Source: Defluviitaleaceae bacterium
GTDB lineage: Bacteria; Bacillota; Clostridia; Lachnospirales; WQUN01
Assembly: GCA_009779755.1 (NCBI GenBank)
Contig: WRDO01000006.1
Coordinates: 1 to 64,000, forward strand
Reading direction: 5' to 3'
Length of the DNA stretch: 64,000 nucleotides
This document shows, in pieces, positions 1 to 8,735 of the stretch; positions within the stretch are counted from its first letter, which is position 1, and each line of letters starts with the position of its first letter. The notes below the pieces were generated by a model. The model did no database searches and had not been told where the DNA came from. It was given only the letters and a program-made list of their open reading frames with translations. Made by a program: the position numbers and the translations under genes.

Positions 1-1730
1 ACCGACGCGTATAATACTTCCCACGCGAATTCCGTGGAAACGATGATCCAAACGTCACGGCCGGGTTCGACTTCCGGGTCGGGCCGCATTTGTACGGAAC
101 CGCCGTTGGCCGCGATGATGATATTCTCGATCCAACCGGGGATTTGCATCACGTACCAGTCGCCTTCTTTTTCGGTAAATTCCTGCCCGGGCCAAGACGC
201 GCCGCGGAAGGCGTTACCGATGCCGTCGGTCCATGCCCACACGCTGGGGCTTTCCCAATCTCCGGGTACGAAGGCGCGCAGGGTAATCATGTCCGCGTCG
301 GGTATTTCAACTTCAGGCTCCGCGCCGAACACGAAGGGGTCGCGTGCTTGCAACGCACCGGAGGTTTGCTGCTCGGTGGTTATATCGAAATCGCCGTCGT
401 CGTTATGCACGGTTATCCATACGGGTACGCCTTCGAAGCGGAAATCGCTCGTTTGGATCGTTCCTTCGTTGGCGTTAATCAACGCGCCCGTTTTGTCGGC
501 GGGCAGGAAGGTGTAGTACCAGCCGGGATTGTTGGCGTCAGGCGTAAAACGTATATCGCCCGGCCAATCGGTGGCGGAGGCGTTGCCTCGGGGCCCCCAT
601 GCCCATAAGGCAGGTTCTTCCCAATTTTCGGGTACCTGCGCGTAGATAACGACGGCATCCATCACAACCGAGCCTTCTTCAACTGCAGCCGTCGCGCGGG
701 GTACAAACGGCGCGAACGCGCCCGCGGTTTGTTTGGTTGCGGTTACTTCAAAACTTCCGTCCGCTTCCACCGTCACCCATACGGGGCGGCCCTCCAAGGG
801 GAAGTCGCTCGTTTGGATACCGACGCCGTTGATCAACCCGCCGGTTTTATCGGTGGGGATATAGACATAATACCAACCGGGGTTGTTCGGGTCTGCTTCC
901 ATTGTTAACTCGCCCGGCCAATCGGTCGCCGCAGCGTTACCCCTCGGGCCCCAAGCCCATACGGCGGGCCGTTCCCATCCGTCGGGGATTTGCGCGTAGA
1001 TGATCGTATACATCTGCGGGATCGCGCCCGTGGTTTGTTGTGTATTCGTTGCCTCAAACGATCCGTCGTCGCTAATCGTCACCCATACGGGGCGGCCGTC
1101 CAGCGGGAAGTCGCTCGTTTGCGAACCGCCGGCTTCGTTAATCAACGCGCCTGTCTTGTCCGCGGGCAAATGGAAGAAGTACCAACCTTCGTTACCAGGT
1201 ACATGGTACATGTACAGTTCACCCGGCCAATCGGTGGCGGCGGCGTTACCCCTCGGGCCCCAAGCCCACACGCGGGGGTTGGACCAACCTTCGGGGATTT
1301 GCGCGAAGATAACGGTCGTGGCTGATGGGAGCGCACCCGTGGTTTGCGGTGTGGTGGATACGGTAAATTCACCGCTTGCGTTGGTTACGGTCACCCACAC
1401 GGGTTCGCCCGTCAAGGGGAAGTCGGCGGTTTGCGCGCCGCCGCCTTCGTTGATTAAGCCGCCGGTTTTATCCGCAGGCAACCAAATGTAATGCCATCCG
1501 GGGTTGCCGGGGTCCGGCGTCAGGTACAGCTCGCCCGGCCAATCGGCGGCGGCGGCGTTGCCCCTTGGTCCCCATGCCCATATGCGGGGCGTTTCCCATT
1601 CATCGGGAACCTGTACGAACACAATAGATTGCCCCAGTTCTTCCGAAGCGTTGACCGTCGTGTTCGGCGCGATAAACATGGCCAAAAGCACCATGATTAC
1701 CGCAAGCAATAAAAATTTGATTTTCTTCAT
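1..1730 (-). CDS. Secreted protein with tandem CBM26-like starch-binding modules (3' part beyond window)
   Basis: The frame is open from the ATG at 1730 to the left edge (576 codons), so the C-terminus is missing. The start follows an AGGAG box about 7 bases upstream. Residues 1-28 form a signal peptide (MKKIKFLLLAVIMVLLAMF, then a small-residue site). Five modules of about 100 residues follow. Each has a W-x-x-P-x-VWAWGPRGNA stretch, a WPGEL motif, a GWYY segment and an N-x-x-x-x-QT(S/A)DFPL end. This matches the family 26 starch-binding pattern (NGxGxQTxD). Modules 1-4 are near copies and module 5 is diverged. No catalytic domain is visible in the window; one may lie further left. It sits 17 bases after the pullulanase gene, so it is probably in the same operon. 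The modules are a confident call, the whole-protein function is not. Confidence 0.85.
   Translation of the reverse strand, partial: MKKIKFLLLAVIMVLLAMFIAPNTTVNASEELGQSIVFVQVPDEWETPRIWAWGPRGNAAAADWPGELYLTPDPGNPGWHYIWLPADKTGGLINEGGGAQTADFPLTGEPVWVTVTNASGEFTVSTTPQTTGALPSATTVIFAQIPEGWSNPRVWAWGPRGNAAATDWPGELYMYHVPGNEGWYFFHLPADKTGALINEAGGSQTSDFPLDGRPVWVTISDDGSFEATNTQQTTGAIPQMYTIIYAQIPDGWERPAVWAWGPRGNAAATDWPGELTMEADPNNPGWYYVYIPTDKTGGLINGVGIQTSDFPLEGRPVWVTVEADGSFEVTATKQTAGAFAPFVPRATAAVEEGSVVMDAVVIYAQVPENWEEPALWAWGPRGNASATDWPGDIRFTPDANNPGWYYTFLPADKTGALINANEGTIQTSDFRFEGVPVWITVHNDDGDFDITTEQQTSGALQARDPFVFGAEPEVEIPDADMITLRAFVPGDWESPSVWAWTDGIGNAFRGASWPGQEFTEKEGDWYVMQIPGWIENIIIAANGGSVQMRPDPEVEPGRDVWIIVSTEFAWEVLYAS
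170..1640 (-). repeat. Tandem array of five CBM26-like modules
   Basis: WPG(E/Q) landmarks fall near 1540, 1228, 919, 559 and 185, a period of about 310 bases, with one longer spacer of about 360. Between modules 1-4 long nucleotide stretches around the WAWGPRGNA motif are nearly identical, which suggests recent duplication. Module 5 keeps the W, WPG and N-x-GG framework but has a different linker. Confidence 0.8.
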
Positions 1731-1747
1731 TTTGCATCTCCTCTTTT

Positions 1748-4700
1748 TTATTTTTTGTTGCTTAAATCCTCATCATATGCCACCAGCAAAGAAAACGGCG
1801 GCAGGGTTACGGCGTGCCGGGATTGTATCACCCACAGTGTTTCCGTCCCTGCGGTGCGGTCGTCAACGACTACATGCAAAGGTACGTGCCATAGGAAGTT
1901 AACCACACGCGGTTCGCTTGACGCGTTGTACGCCACAAAGATATTACGCCATTCGTCACCGCCCGCGTGTTCACCCAAGCGGTACGCCAATATTAAATCC
2001 GATCCGGCAGGGGCAACCGATGCGGGTGGGTTGGGCAGGAGGGGATGGTACGCGTCGTTGATATCCGCCCGATTATCCATACGGAACGCGGGGCGCGCGT
2101 TGCGTAAAGCGATCAAACCCACGAAGTATTCGTGTACGTCGATGAATGCCGCTTTTTGGTCCCAGCGTATGGCGTTAAAGAAATCGTCGGAGTTGAAGGT
2201 ATTTTCATGACCGCGTTTGGAACGCAGGAACGAATCCGCCGCGTGGATGAACGGAATACCTTGCGAGGTTAGTATTACCCCCGTGCCGAAGGTCATGCTT
2301 CGGGCCACATTTGCTTGGAGCGGGTCGTCGCGGTCAATCATGTGGTGCGGGTCATGGCGGAAGGTTTCGTTGTTGAGCGTATTGTACTGCGAAAAGAATT
2401 GCGGCGTGGACCAGTTGCTCGACCCCGGGGAATCAATGCCGCCGCGTGCCGCGCCCAACGACCATGCGATATTATCGAACAGGATCATGTCATCATGCTT
2501 GGAAATATAGTTGACGCTCTCCGAAGCGACGCCCACGTTGGGCGTATTGGCGCGGATGCTCCGCCAAACGTCGCCCGTGATACCGCCGAAGGTAGAGCCA
2601 TTGACAAAACCGGAGCTTGCGTCGCGATTGCCGCCGCGCAGCAGGTTACGCGTATTGTCGTTAAAGAAAGCGAAGCCGTTACCCGTGATGTTGTTCGCCG
2701 AGGAAGGCAGCGGCGGATGATCAAACGCTTCGCGTAAATTGCCTTGGCTGTCGCGGAACAATTCGGGGAAGTTAAGTGGTGATCCGTTCGGGTTGGCCGC
2801 CCACGGTTCGCCGTAAATAATCACCGTCGGGTCTACGGCGCGTAACGCTTCCACGGCGGCGCGCATCGTGTGGATGTCGTGCAGCCACATTAAATCGAAG
2901 CGGAAGCCGTCGATGCCGAACTCGCGCTGCCAATACAGCAGGGAGTCCACAATATATTGCCGCACCATCGGGCGTTCGTCGGCCAGTTCGTTCCCTACCC
3001 CGCTGCCGCCGCCCGCGATCATCCCCGTACACCATGTCCGATGGAAATAATACGGCACGCTCGCTTGGAACGGCCCGTCGGAAACGCTGGCCGTATGGTT
3101 ATACACCACGTCCATCACCACGCGGATGCCGACGTTGTGCATGGCGTTGACCGCGGCCTTTAATTCCCGTATACGTTTGTACGGGACGGTTGGGTCGGTG
3201 GCGTACGCGCCTTCGGGTACGTTATAGTTCTGCGGGTCGTAGCCCCAATTCATGGCGTGGCGCGTGTTATAGACTTGGCGATCGGGCTGGAGCTCGTTTA
3301 CGTGACGTTGGTCGTAGATGGGCAACAAATGGACGGTGGTTACGCCGAGCTCGATCAAATGGTCAAGCCCCGTCGCCGCGCTTGTCGGTACCGACCAACA
3401 GGCTTCGTTTGAGCAAAGCGAAATTTCAAAGGGTGTTTGCGCATTACATGTACCGCTTGCGCGATGCGTTCGCGCGGTCGTCCCCCGTTCGGTAAACGCC
3501 ATAAACGTACCGCGGTACGCGGGATTGATCCCCGAGCTTGGATGGATGGAAAAATCGCGCACATGCAGTTCGTAAATCACGTGGTCCACTTGGTACGGGT
3601 GGTCCGTGACGGGATTGACGCGCAACTTCGGTGCGGTTCGCTCCACGTATTCGCGTTCGCCGTTAACGTAGCGGTAACCCCGTTGCAGCCACGTCAGGTT
3701 ATCCCCGCCCCTCAAGGGTTCGCCGCGTTGCGTATCGTTGATGATCGCACCCAATCCTTCATTGGCGGAAACCGCCGTGGCGTACGGGTCGATCGCGAAC
3801 GTAACGTTCCCTTGCGGGTGCGTCACACGGTACATATACCACCATTGCGTATTTCCGTCCGCCCAATCGCCGGGGACGGATACGCTCCACACACCCGACG
3901 CGTTGCGCGTCATGTCAAATAAATGATGCGGCTCCCGTATAAAGGACGAAAGCACACGCATCCCGCCCTCTTCCTCGTAATGGCCTCCGCCGGGAATCTG
4001 GTTTAAATCACGGTATAAGGCTATTTGCACGTTGACGGCCGTCGGGGCCCACAGTTTGAATTCGCTCCTGTCGGCGTACCAACGGTGCCCCAGCCAACCC
4101 GTGTAGCGGAATTGGTCCAATATCCCGCGCATCAATACGTTTACACCGCCGGTTTTTAGTTGCCCGTCACCGTACGCCAGCGAATAATGGCGTTGGGGGT
4201 CCAATTCCCCTGCGGTATGGACATGGAATACGGGGAACGAAGCGCCGCCGGCGATACGGCTGGAGCCTTCGCTTACGTTTGTGATGGGGATATCGGTGCC
4301 GTTCGCCCAGTCCGTGCCCGTTATATCACGCAATATAAAGGCTGCGGGGTCCACTTCGCCCTCCGGTTCAAGCATGGTGATCTTTATATAATCCCGCCAA
4401 TCGGCGATTGCCGTCACCGCGAGTCCGCCCATGTACGGGAAGGTCGGCATGACCATCGTCGTGCCCTGTATATGATAAACGGTCGTATTCACAGGATTTC
4501 CCTCCCCGTCGGTGTCCAAATACGCGATTACGTCGCCCGTTTGCCGCCCCCATACTTCCCAACCGCCCACCGGGCAAGGCGGTAAGCGCATAAGGAAACC
4601 TATGCGGTCCGTCCCCGGTTCAAGTTCAAGCGTAAGCGTACGGAAGGGGTAATATTCCTCCGTAAACGGGCTTAACAGCGATACCTGCGAGGAATACCGC

Positions 4701-4951
4701 CCGCCGCCGCCGCCGATAATGCCGCCCGAACCGCCGCCGGGTTCCCATACCCAAAAATCCCAGCCGCCCGAATGGCGCGGCGCGCGTTCGTACACATGTA
4801 TGGTGAGCGTCAAGCCGTCATGCGATACGGACAGGGGTTCGTCGGAGGGTTTGCCGTCGCCGCGCAACACCCAATAAACCCCGAACGCACCCAACGCAAC
4901 GACCAATAACATAACCGCGATAATTAACTTCGTCGAAAGTTTATCAAGCAT
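1748..4951 (-). CDS. pulA: Type I pullulanase (GH13), membrane-anchored or secreted
   Basis: Hydrolyses alpha-1,6 branches of pullulan, amylopectin and limit dextrins. The 1067-residue product starts with a hydrophobic anchor at about residues 8-29. A CBM41-like N-terminal domain follows (IHVYERAP...GWDFWVWEPG at about 48-75), then a CBM48-like segment and the GH13 barrel. The type I signature MNWGYDPQNYNVPEG is present. The catalytic residues are visible: nucleophile Asp in GFRFDLM (about residue 685), acid/base Glu in YGEPW (about 713) and the third Asp in SKHDD (about 819). The gene begins 6 bases after the LacI-type regulator and is followed at 17 bases by the CBM26 protein, so all three probably share the promoter at 6022-6050. 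The hydrophobic N-terminus and the secreted CBM partner imply action outside the cell. Confidence 0.95.
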   Translation of the reverse strand: MLDKLSTKLIIAVMLLVVALGAFGVYWVLRGDGKPSDEPLSVSHDGLTLTIHVYERAPRHSGGWDFWVWEPGGGSGGIIGGGGGRYSSQVSLLSPFTEEYYPFRTLTLELEPGTDRIGFLMRLPPCPVGGWEVWGRQTGDVIAYLDTDGEGNPVNTTVYHIQGTTMVMPTFPYMGGLAVTAIADWRDYIKITMLEPEGEVDPAAFILRDITGTDWANGTDIPITNVSEGSSRIAGGASFPVFHVHTAGELDPQRHYSLAYGDGQLKTGGVNVLMRGILDQFRYTGWLGHRWYADRSEFKLWAPTAVNVQIALYRDLNQIPGGGHYEEEGGMRVLSSFIREPHHLFDMTRNASGVWSVSVPGDWADGNTQWWYMYRVTHPQGNVTFAIDPYATAVSANEGLGAIINDTQRGEPLRGGDNLTWLQRGYRYVNGEREYVERTAPKLRVNPVTDHPYQVDHVIYELHVRDFSIHPSSGINPAYRGTFMAFTERGTTARTHRASGTCNAQTPFEISLCSNEACWSVPTSAATGLDHLIELGVTTVHLLPIYDQRHVNELQPDRQVYNTRHAMNWGYDPQNYNVPEGAYATDPTVPYKRIRELKAAVNAMHNVGIRVVMDVVYNHTASVSDGPFQASVPYYFHRTWCTGMIAGGGSGVGNELADERPMVRQYIVDSLLYWQREFGIDGFRFDLMWLHDIHTMRAAVEALRAVDPTVIIYGEPWAANPNGSPLNFPELFRDSQGNLREAFDHPPLPSSANNITGNGFAFFNDNTRNLLRGGNRDASSGFVNGSTFGGITGDVWRSIRANTPNVGVASESVNYISKHDDMILFDNIAWSLGAARGGIDSPGSSNWSTPQFFSQYNTLNNETFRHDPHHMIDRDDPLQANVARSMTFGTGVILTSQGIPFIHAADSFLRSKRGHENTFNSDDFFNAIRWDQKAAFIDVHEYFVGLIALRNARPAFRMDNRADINDAYHPLLPNPPASVAPAGSDLILAYRLGEHAGGDEWRNIFVAYNASSEPRVVNFLWHVPLHVVVDDRTAGTETLWVIQSRHAVTLPPFSLLVAYDEDLSNKK

Positions 4952-4957
4952 GATGGC

Positions 4958-5965
4958 TCACTCCTGCAAAGGACAAAAGCTACCGCCCTTTTCAAGGGTG
5001 GTATGTAGGATAATATGCGTATGGGGGCAGTCCGCATTAATCAGGTTTATTAATGTCGAAACGCTTCGTTCGGCCATTTCTTCGAAGGGCTGCACAAAAG
5101 TGGTAAGCGTAGGGTTTGTATATTCCCCGTTTTCAATACCATCGAAACCGATAATAGAAATATCTTCCGGTATACGTAAACCTTTTTCGTGTACGGCTTT
5201 CATCGCGCCGATGGCCAACACATCTGACAGACATAAGAAACAAGTGTGCTTTCCTTGTTCCAATAATTTCCTCGCGGCCTTGTAACCCGTCATAAACAGG
5301 TAAGCCTTATCATAGTCCAGCGCCACCGACGTCGGGGTTATCCCGTATTCACCGAATACCTTGGCCATACCTTTCTCACGCAGGTGGTATTGCCCGATTA
5401 CGGCGATATCCCGATGGCCGTTGCGGCAGATATAATCCGCTATCTTCGCGCCCTCGGTTTCATCATCAATTGTCACGCTGGAAAACCACGAGCGGTCCTC
5501 CGTTTTTAATACCGTAGTGGACGCCATGACGATGGGGACGCCGATCATTTTTAATGACGGGTAATTTTCCTCAAAGTATCCGCCCAACAAAATAATGCCC
5601 TTGGGGCGTTTTTCCTTATAAATGCTGATGGCCGTATCCGCCATGCTGATGTTCGCATCCAATTCGCAGCTATGCAGTATTACGTCGTAATCCTTACCGT
5701 TCAGGTTTTCCAAAATAAGCGAAATAATCCTTGAAAAAAACGGGTTCGTGATGCCGTGTACAAGCAGCACAATAGATTGGGTGGAAATGCTGGACAGGCT
5801 CCGCGCGCTGTTATTGGGTATGTAGGTGCAGTCCTCGATGGCTTGCCGCACGCGGGCGCGCGTATCCTCACTGACACCCTTGTGCCCGTTGAGCACCCGC
5901 GAAACGGTGCTTTTGCTTACGCCGGCGAGGCGTGCTATGTCATATATGTTCGCGTCTTTCGGCAT
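4958..5965 (-). CDS. LacI/GalR-family transcriptional repressor
   Basis: 335 residues. A typical LacI helix-turn-helix is at about residues 5-30 (IYDIARLAGVSKSTVSRVLN) and a periplasmic-binding-protein-like effector domain fills the rest. The frame is open further upstream, but the ATG at 5965 is preferred because the helix-turn-helix starts right after it and an AAAAGGGG ribosome site precedes it. It is the first gene of the operon with pullulanase and the CBM26 protein. Overlapping palindromes immediately upstream (5995-6020) are the expected LacI-type operators, so autoregulation is likely. The natural effector is probably a maltodextrin or related sugar, inferred from the neighbours only. 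Confidence 0.92.
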   Translation of the reverse strand: MPKDANIYDIARLAGVSKSTVSRVLNGHKGVSEDTRARVRQAIEDCTYIPNNSARSLSSISTQSIVLLVHGITNPFFSRIISLILENLNGKDYDVILHSCELDANISMADTAISIYKEKRPKGIILLGGYFEENYPSLKMIGVPIVMASTTVLKTEDRSWFSSVTIDDETEGAKIADYICRNGHRDIAVIGQYHLREKGMAKVFGEYGITPTSVALDYDKAYLFMTGYKAARKLLEQGKHTCFLCLSDVLAIGAMKAVHEKGLRIPEDISIIGFDGIENGEYTNPTLTTFVQPFEEMAERSVSTLINLINADCPHTHIILHTTLEKGGSFCPLQE

Positions 5966-5994
5966 GGGTACCCCTTTTATTTCATAAATTAAAA

Positions 5995-6020
5995 CGGGAA
6001 CGTTCCCGGGAACGCTCCCG
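5995..6020. promoter_or_regulatory. Tandem LacI-type operators
   Basis: CGGGAACGTTCCCG at 5995-6008 is a perfect 14-bp palindrome with a central CG, the usual symmetry of LacI-family sites. A second copy with one mismatch, CGGGAACGCTCCCG, lies at 6007-6020 and overlaps it by two bases. They sit directly downstream of the -10 box of the minus-strand promoter, across the expected start point, which is the classical repression position. Confidence 0.75.
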
Positions 6021-6021
6021 A

Positions 6022-6050
6022 ATCGTAGCATACGACACGGAATATGTCAA
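6022..6050 (-). promoter_or_regulatory. Sigma-A promoter of the lacI-pulA-CBM26 operon
   Basis: On the minus strand TTGACA (6045-6050) is followed after exactly 17 bases by TACGAT (6022-6027). The palindromic operators begin one base downstream of the -10 box. Confidence 0.8.
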
Positions 6051-6091
6051 TTGTGTTACAAAACCAAAAACATGACAGGCGATAACACAAT
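6050..6091. promoter_or_regulatory. Inverted repeat in the divergent lacI / ABC-importer intergenic region
   Basis: ATTGTGTTA (6050-6058) and TAACACAAT (6083-6091) form a perfect 9-bp inverted repeat separated by 24 bases. It abuts the -35 box of the lacI promoter and lies about 75 bases upstream of the ABC ATPase gene. It could be an operator for an unseen regulator; the long loop makes a terminator unlikely. A second weak hairpin (TAATCC 6125-6130 with GGATTA 6143-6148) lies just before the importer ribosome site. Confidence 0.4.
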
Positions 6092-6166
6092 CGGACGTAC
6101 CGCATATATATGGATTGGTAGCGATAATCCGCTCTGACGCCCGGATTACGCTTGGGGGGAATCGAC

Positions 6167-6910
6167 ATGCGTGAGATGCTGCGTTTTAGTGACGTTTCGC
6201 TGACATATCAAGCCGAAAACGGTGAGGTTGAAGCGCTCAGGGATATTGATTTTTCGGTGTACGAAGGGGAACTGGTATCCGTCATCGGGCCGTCGGGCTG
6301 CGGTAAGACGACGCTCCTTTCCTTGATTGCGGGTTTGGAGCCGCCTACCGACGGGACGGTTACGATCAACGGCACGCCGGGTTATATGCTTCAAAAGGAT
6401 AACCTGTTGGATTGGCGTACGATACGCGGCAACGTTTTATTGGGCTTGGAGATATGCGGCAAGAAAAATACCGCGAATACGGATTACGCCGACAGGCTGC
6501 TTGGGACATACGGCTTATGGGAATTCCGTGATAAGCACCCTTCGCAGCTTTCCGGGGGAATGCGCCAGCGCGCCGCATTAATCCGTACGCTTGCCGTAAA
6601 GCCGGAGCTTTTGCTCTTGGACGAAGCGTTTTCCGCGCTCGATTATCAAGCGCGCCTCGTCGTGGCGGATGATGTGTTTAATATCTTAAAACGGGAAAAG
6701 AAAACGGCGGTCATCGTCACGCACGACATCGCCGAGGGCATCAGCATGGCCGACCGTTTGATTGTGTTAACGAAACGCCCCGGAAAAGTGCAGACCAATA
6801 TATTATTGGAATTCGACCCCCCCGACGCAACCCCGCTGAAACGCCGTGAAGACCCCGCTTTCCGCGGGTACTTTAAGACTATATGGGAGGGGTTGGATAT
6901 CCATGTGTAA
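6167..6910 (+). CDS. ABC transporter ATP-binding protein, SsuB/TauB/ThiZ type
   Basis: 247 residues with Walker A GPSGCGKTT, signature LSGGMRQR, Walker B LLLLDEAFSALD and a switch His in VIVTHD. This is the energising subunit of a nitrate/sulfonate/taurine-type importer. The frame also permits an upstream TTG at 6152, but that overlaps the GGGGGA ribosome site. The ATG at 6167 has correct spacing and starts at the family N-terminus. Its end overlaps the permease start by 8 bases (ATGTGTAA), so the two are translationally coupled. The substrate is not readable from the sequence. Confidence 0.9.
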   Translation: MREMLRFSDVSLTYQAENGEVEALRDIDFSVYEGELVSVIGPSGCGKTTLLSLIAGLEPPTDGTVTINGTPGYMLQKDNLLDWRTIRGNVLLGLEICGKKNTANTDYADRLLGTYGLWEFRDKHPSQLSGGMRQRAALIRTLAVKPELLLLDEAFSALDYQARLVVADDVFNILKREKKTAVIVTHDIAEGISMADRLIVLTKRPGKVQTNILLEFDPPDATPLKRREDPAFRGYFKTIWEGLDIHV

Positions 6911-7709
6911 CGTAATCTCGCCCGAACGCGTCGCGTATTTGGACGGTAAGCGAAAGCGGCAACGGTTGATACGTTTGTGTCAATTCTCCGTTTTGTTATT
7001 CACCGTCGGATTGTGGGAAGGGCTCGCCCGTATCGGTATCATCGACGCGTTCCTTATGAGCCAACCCTCGCGCGTGTGGCGGACGATCGCCAACCTTCAA
7101 AACAATAACCTGTTAAGCCATATCGGCGTCACGCTGTTCGAAACCGTCGTGGGTTTCGCCATCGGTGTGGTGCTGGGGATTTTTATCGCTTTTTTATTGT
7201 GGTATTCGGACTTTTTGGCCAAGGTCAGCGAACCGTTCCTCGTGGTACTCAACGCCTTACCCAAGATCGCGCTCGGCCCGATCATCATCATTTGGGTAGG
7301 CGCGGGAATGCAAGCCGTCATCGTGATGGCGTTGGCGATTTCCTTGGTGGTTACGGTTATGGAAATGTTCAACGGCTTTAAAAACACCGATACGGAGCTT
7401 ATCAAAATGGCGAGAACGTTTGGGGCTACGCGCCTGCAAACCTTTATCAAGATCGCATTCCCTTCCAATCTGCACACGCTCTTTAGTTGCTTAAAAATAA
7501 ATATCGGGCTTACGCTCGTAGGCGTCATCGCGGGGGAATTCCTCGTGTCGCGTGCGGGGTTGGGGTATTTGATCGTGTACGGCGGGCAGGTTTTCCAAAT
7601 GGATTTGGTGATGACGAGCGTTATCATATTGGCGGCGCTCGCGGCGATGCTGTACCGGATGGTTGTCTTTTTGGAACGGATTGTCATGCGGGCGGTTAAG
7701 GGAAGTTAG
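6903..7709 (+). CDS. ABC transporter permease, SsuC/ThiX type
   Basis: 268 residues, about six membrane segments, with a binding-protein-dependent transport domain whose EAA-like loop reads ELIKMARTFGATRLQTF near residue 165. The ATG at 6903 is chosen because it follows GGGAGGGG at good spacing and overlaps the ATPase stop; the longer upstream frame lies inside the ATPase gene. It forms the membrane channel of the importer with the preceding ATPase and the following lipoprotein. Confidence 0.9.
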   Translation: MCNVISPERVAYLDGKRKRQRLIRLCQFSVLLFTVGLWEGLARIGIIDAFLMSQPSRVWRTIANLQNNNLLSHIGVTLFETVVGFAIGVVLGIFIAFLLWYSDFLAKVSEPFLVVLNALPKIALGPIIIIWVGAGMQAVIVMALAISLVVTVMEMFNGFKNTDTELIKMARTFGATRLQTFIKIAFPSNLHTLFSCLKINIGLTLVGVIAGEFLVSRAGLGYLIVYGGQVFQMDLVMTSVIILAALAAMLYRMVVFLERIVMRAVKGS

Positions 7710-7736
7710 CAATAAAAGATATAAGGGGAGATTTGC

Positions 7737-8735
7737 ATGAAGAAGGTTTTATTATTAGCCGTGATGGCGGCCGTGGGCCTTATCGTGTTTACGGCTTGCG
7801 GACGCCGCAGCGACGGCGACCTTACGACGGTGAGGGTAAGCGAGGTTACGCGCTCGGTATTCTACGCGCCGCAATACGCGGCGATCGCACTCGGTTTCTT
7901 TGAAGATGAAGGGATCGCTGTTGACCTGTTTACTTCGGACGGTGCGGACAGAGTAATGACGGCTTTGCTTACGGGTGCGGCGGATATCGGATTTTCCGGC
8001 CCGGAGGCGACGATCTACGTCTTTAACGAAGGACGCGCCGACCATGCCGTGGTATTCGCGCAAGTGACCAAGCGTGACGGTTCGTTCCTGATCGCGCGGG
8101 AACCCATGCCCGACTTTACGTGGAGGGATATCATCGGTGCGCATGTACTTCCCGGCAGAAGAGGCGGAATGCCCTTTATGGCACTCGAATACGTGGTGCG
8201 CCAACATGGGATCATGCCCGGTACGGACGTCGATTTTGACACATCAATACAATTCGCCGCGATGGTGGGCGCGTTTATGAGCGGAACCGCCGATTTCGTG
8301 ACCGCATTCGAACCCGTCGCCTCTACCGTCGAACTCGAGGGGCGCGGCTTCGTGGTCGCTTCCGTGGGTGAAGCAAGCGGCGAAATTCCCTACACGGCAT
8401 ATTACGCCCTCGGCAGCTATATTTCAGCCAACCCCGAAACCATCCAAGGCTTTACCAGCGCCATCGCCCGTGCGCAAAAGTGGGTAACGGATAATCACGC
8501 GTCGCTGGTGGCAAGCACGATCGCGGGATTTTTCCCCGACGCCGACCCGATTATATTGGAAAACGCCATCGCCCGTTACAAGGCGATCGACGCGTATTCC
8601 GCCAATCCCGTCATGACGCGCGATTCCTTCGACCGTTTACAACGCGTGATGGAATCCGCCGGGGAACTGACGCAGCTTGCGCCGTTCGATCGGCTGGTGG
8701 ATAACCGCTTCGCGGAAATCGCGGCGGGTAAATAA
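7737..8735 (+). CDS. NMT1/THI5-like substrate-binding lipoprotein
   Basis: 332 residues. The signal peptide ends in a lipobox (VFTAC, Cys at about residue 21), so the mature protein should be lipid-anchored outside the membrane. The body has the NMT1/THI5-like pattern SVFYAPQYAAIALGFFEDEG followed by VMTALLTGAADIGFSGPEA. This is typical of binding proteins for sulfonates, nitrate or thiamin-pyrimidine precursors. I see no thiamin riboswitch upstream, so thiamin-precursor uptake is not specially supported. The last 125 bases overlap the oppositely oriented gene ending at 8611. Confidence 0.88.
   Translation: MKKVLLLAVMAAVGLIVFTACGRRSDGDLTTVRVSEVTRSVFYAPQYAAIALGFFEDEGIAVDLFTSDGADRVMTALLTGAADIGFSGPEATIYVFNEGRADHAVVFAQVTKRDGSFLIAREPMPDFTWRDIIGAHVLPGRRGGMPFMALEYVVRQHGIMPGTDVDFDTSIQFAAMVGAFMSGTADFVTAFEPVASTVELEGRGFVVASVGEASGEIPYTAYYALGSYISANPETIQGFTSAIARAQKWVTDNHASLVASTIAGFFPDADPIILENAIARYKAIDAYSANPVMTRDSFDRLQRVMESAGELTQLAPFDRLVDNRFAEIAAGK

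Noticed and set aside
34-1902. Several open frames of 70-170 codons on the plus strand across the left end
   Set aside because: They are antisense to the CBM26-module gene, which has a signal peptide, ribosome site and repeated domains on the minus strand.
6092-6166. Thiamin or other riboswitch before the NMT1/THI5-like importer
   Set aside because: No CTGAGA/ACCTGATC-type conserved elements are visible; only weak short hairpins.
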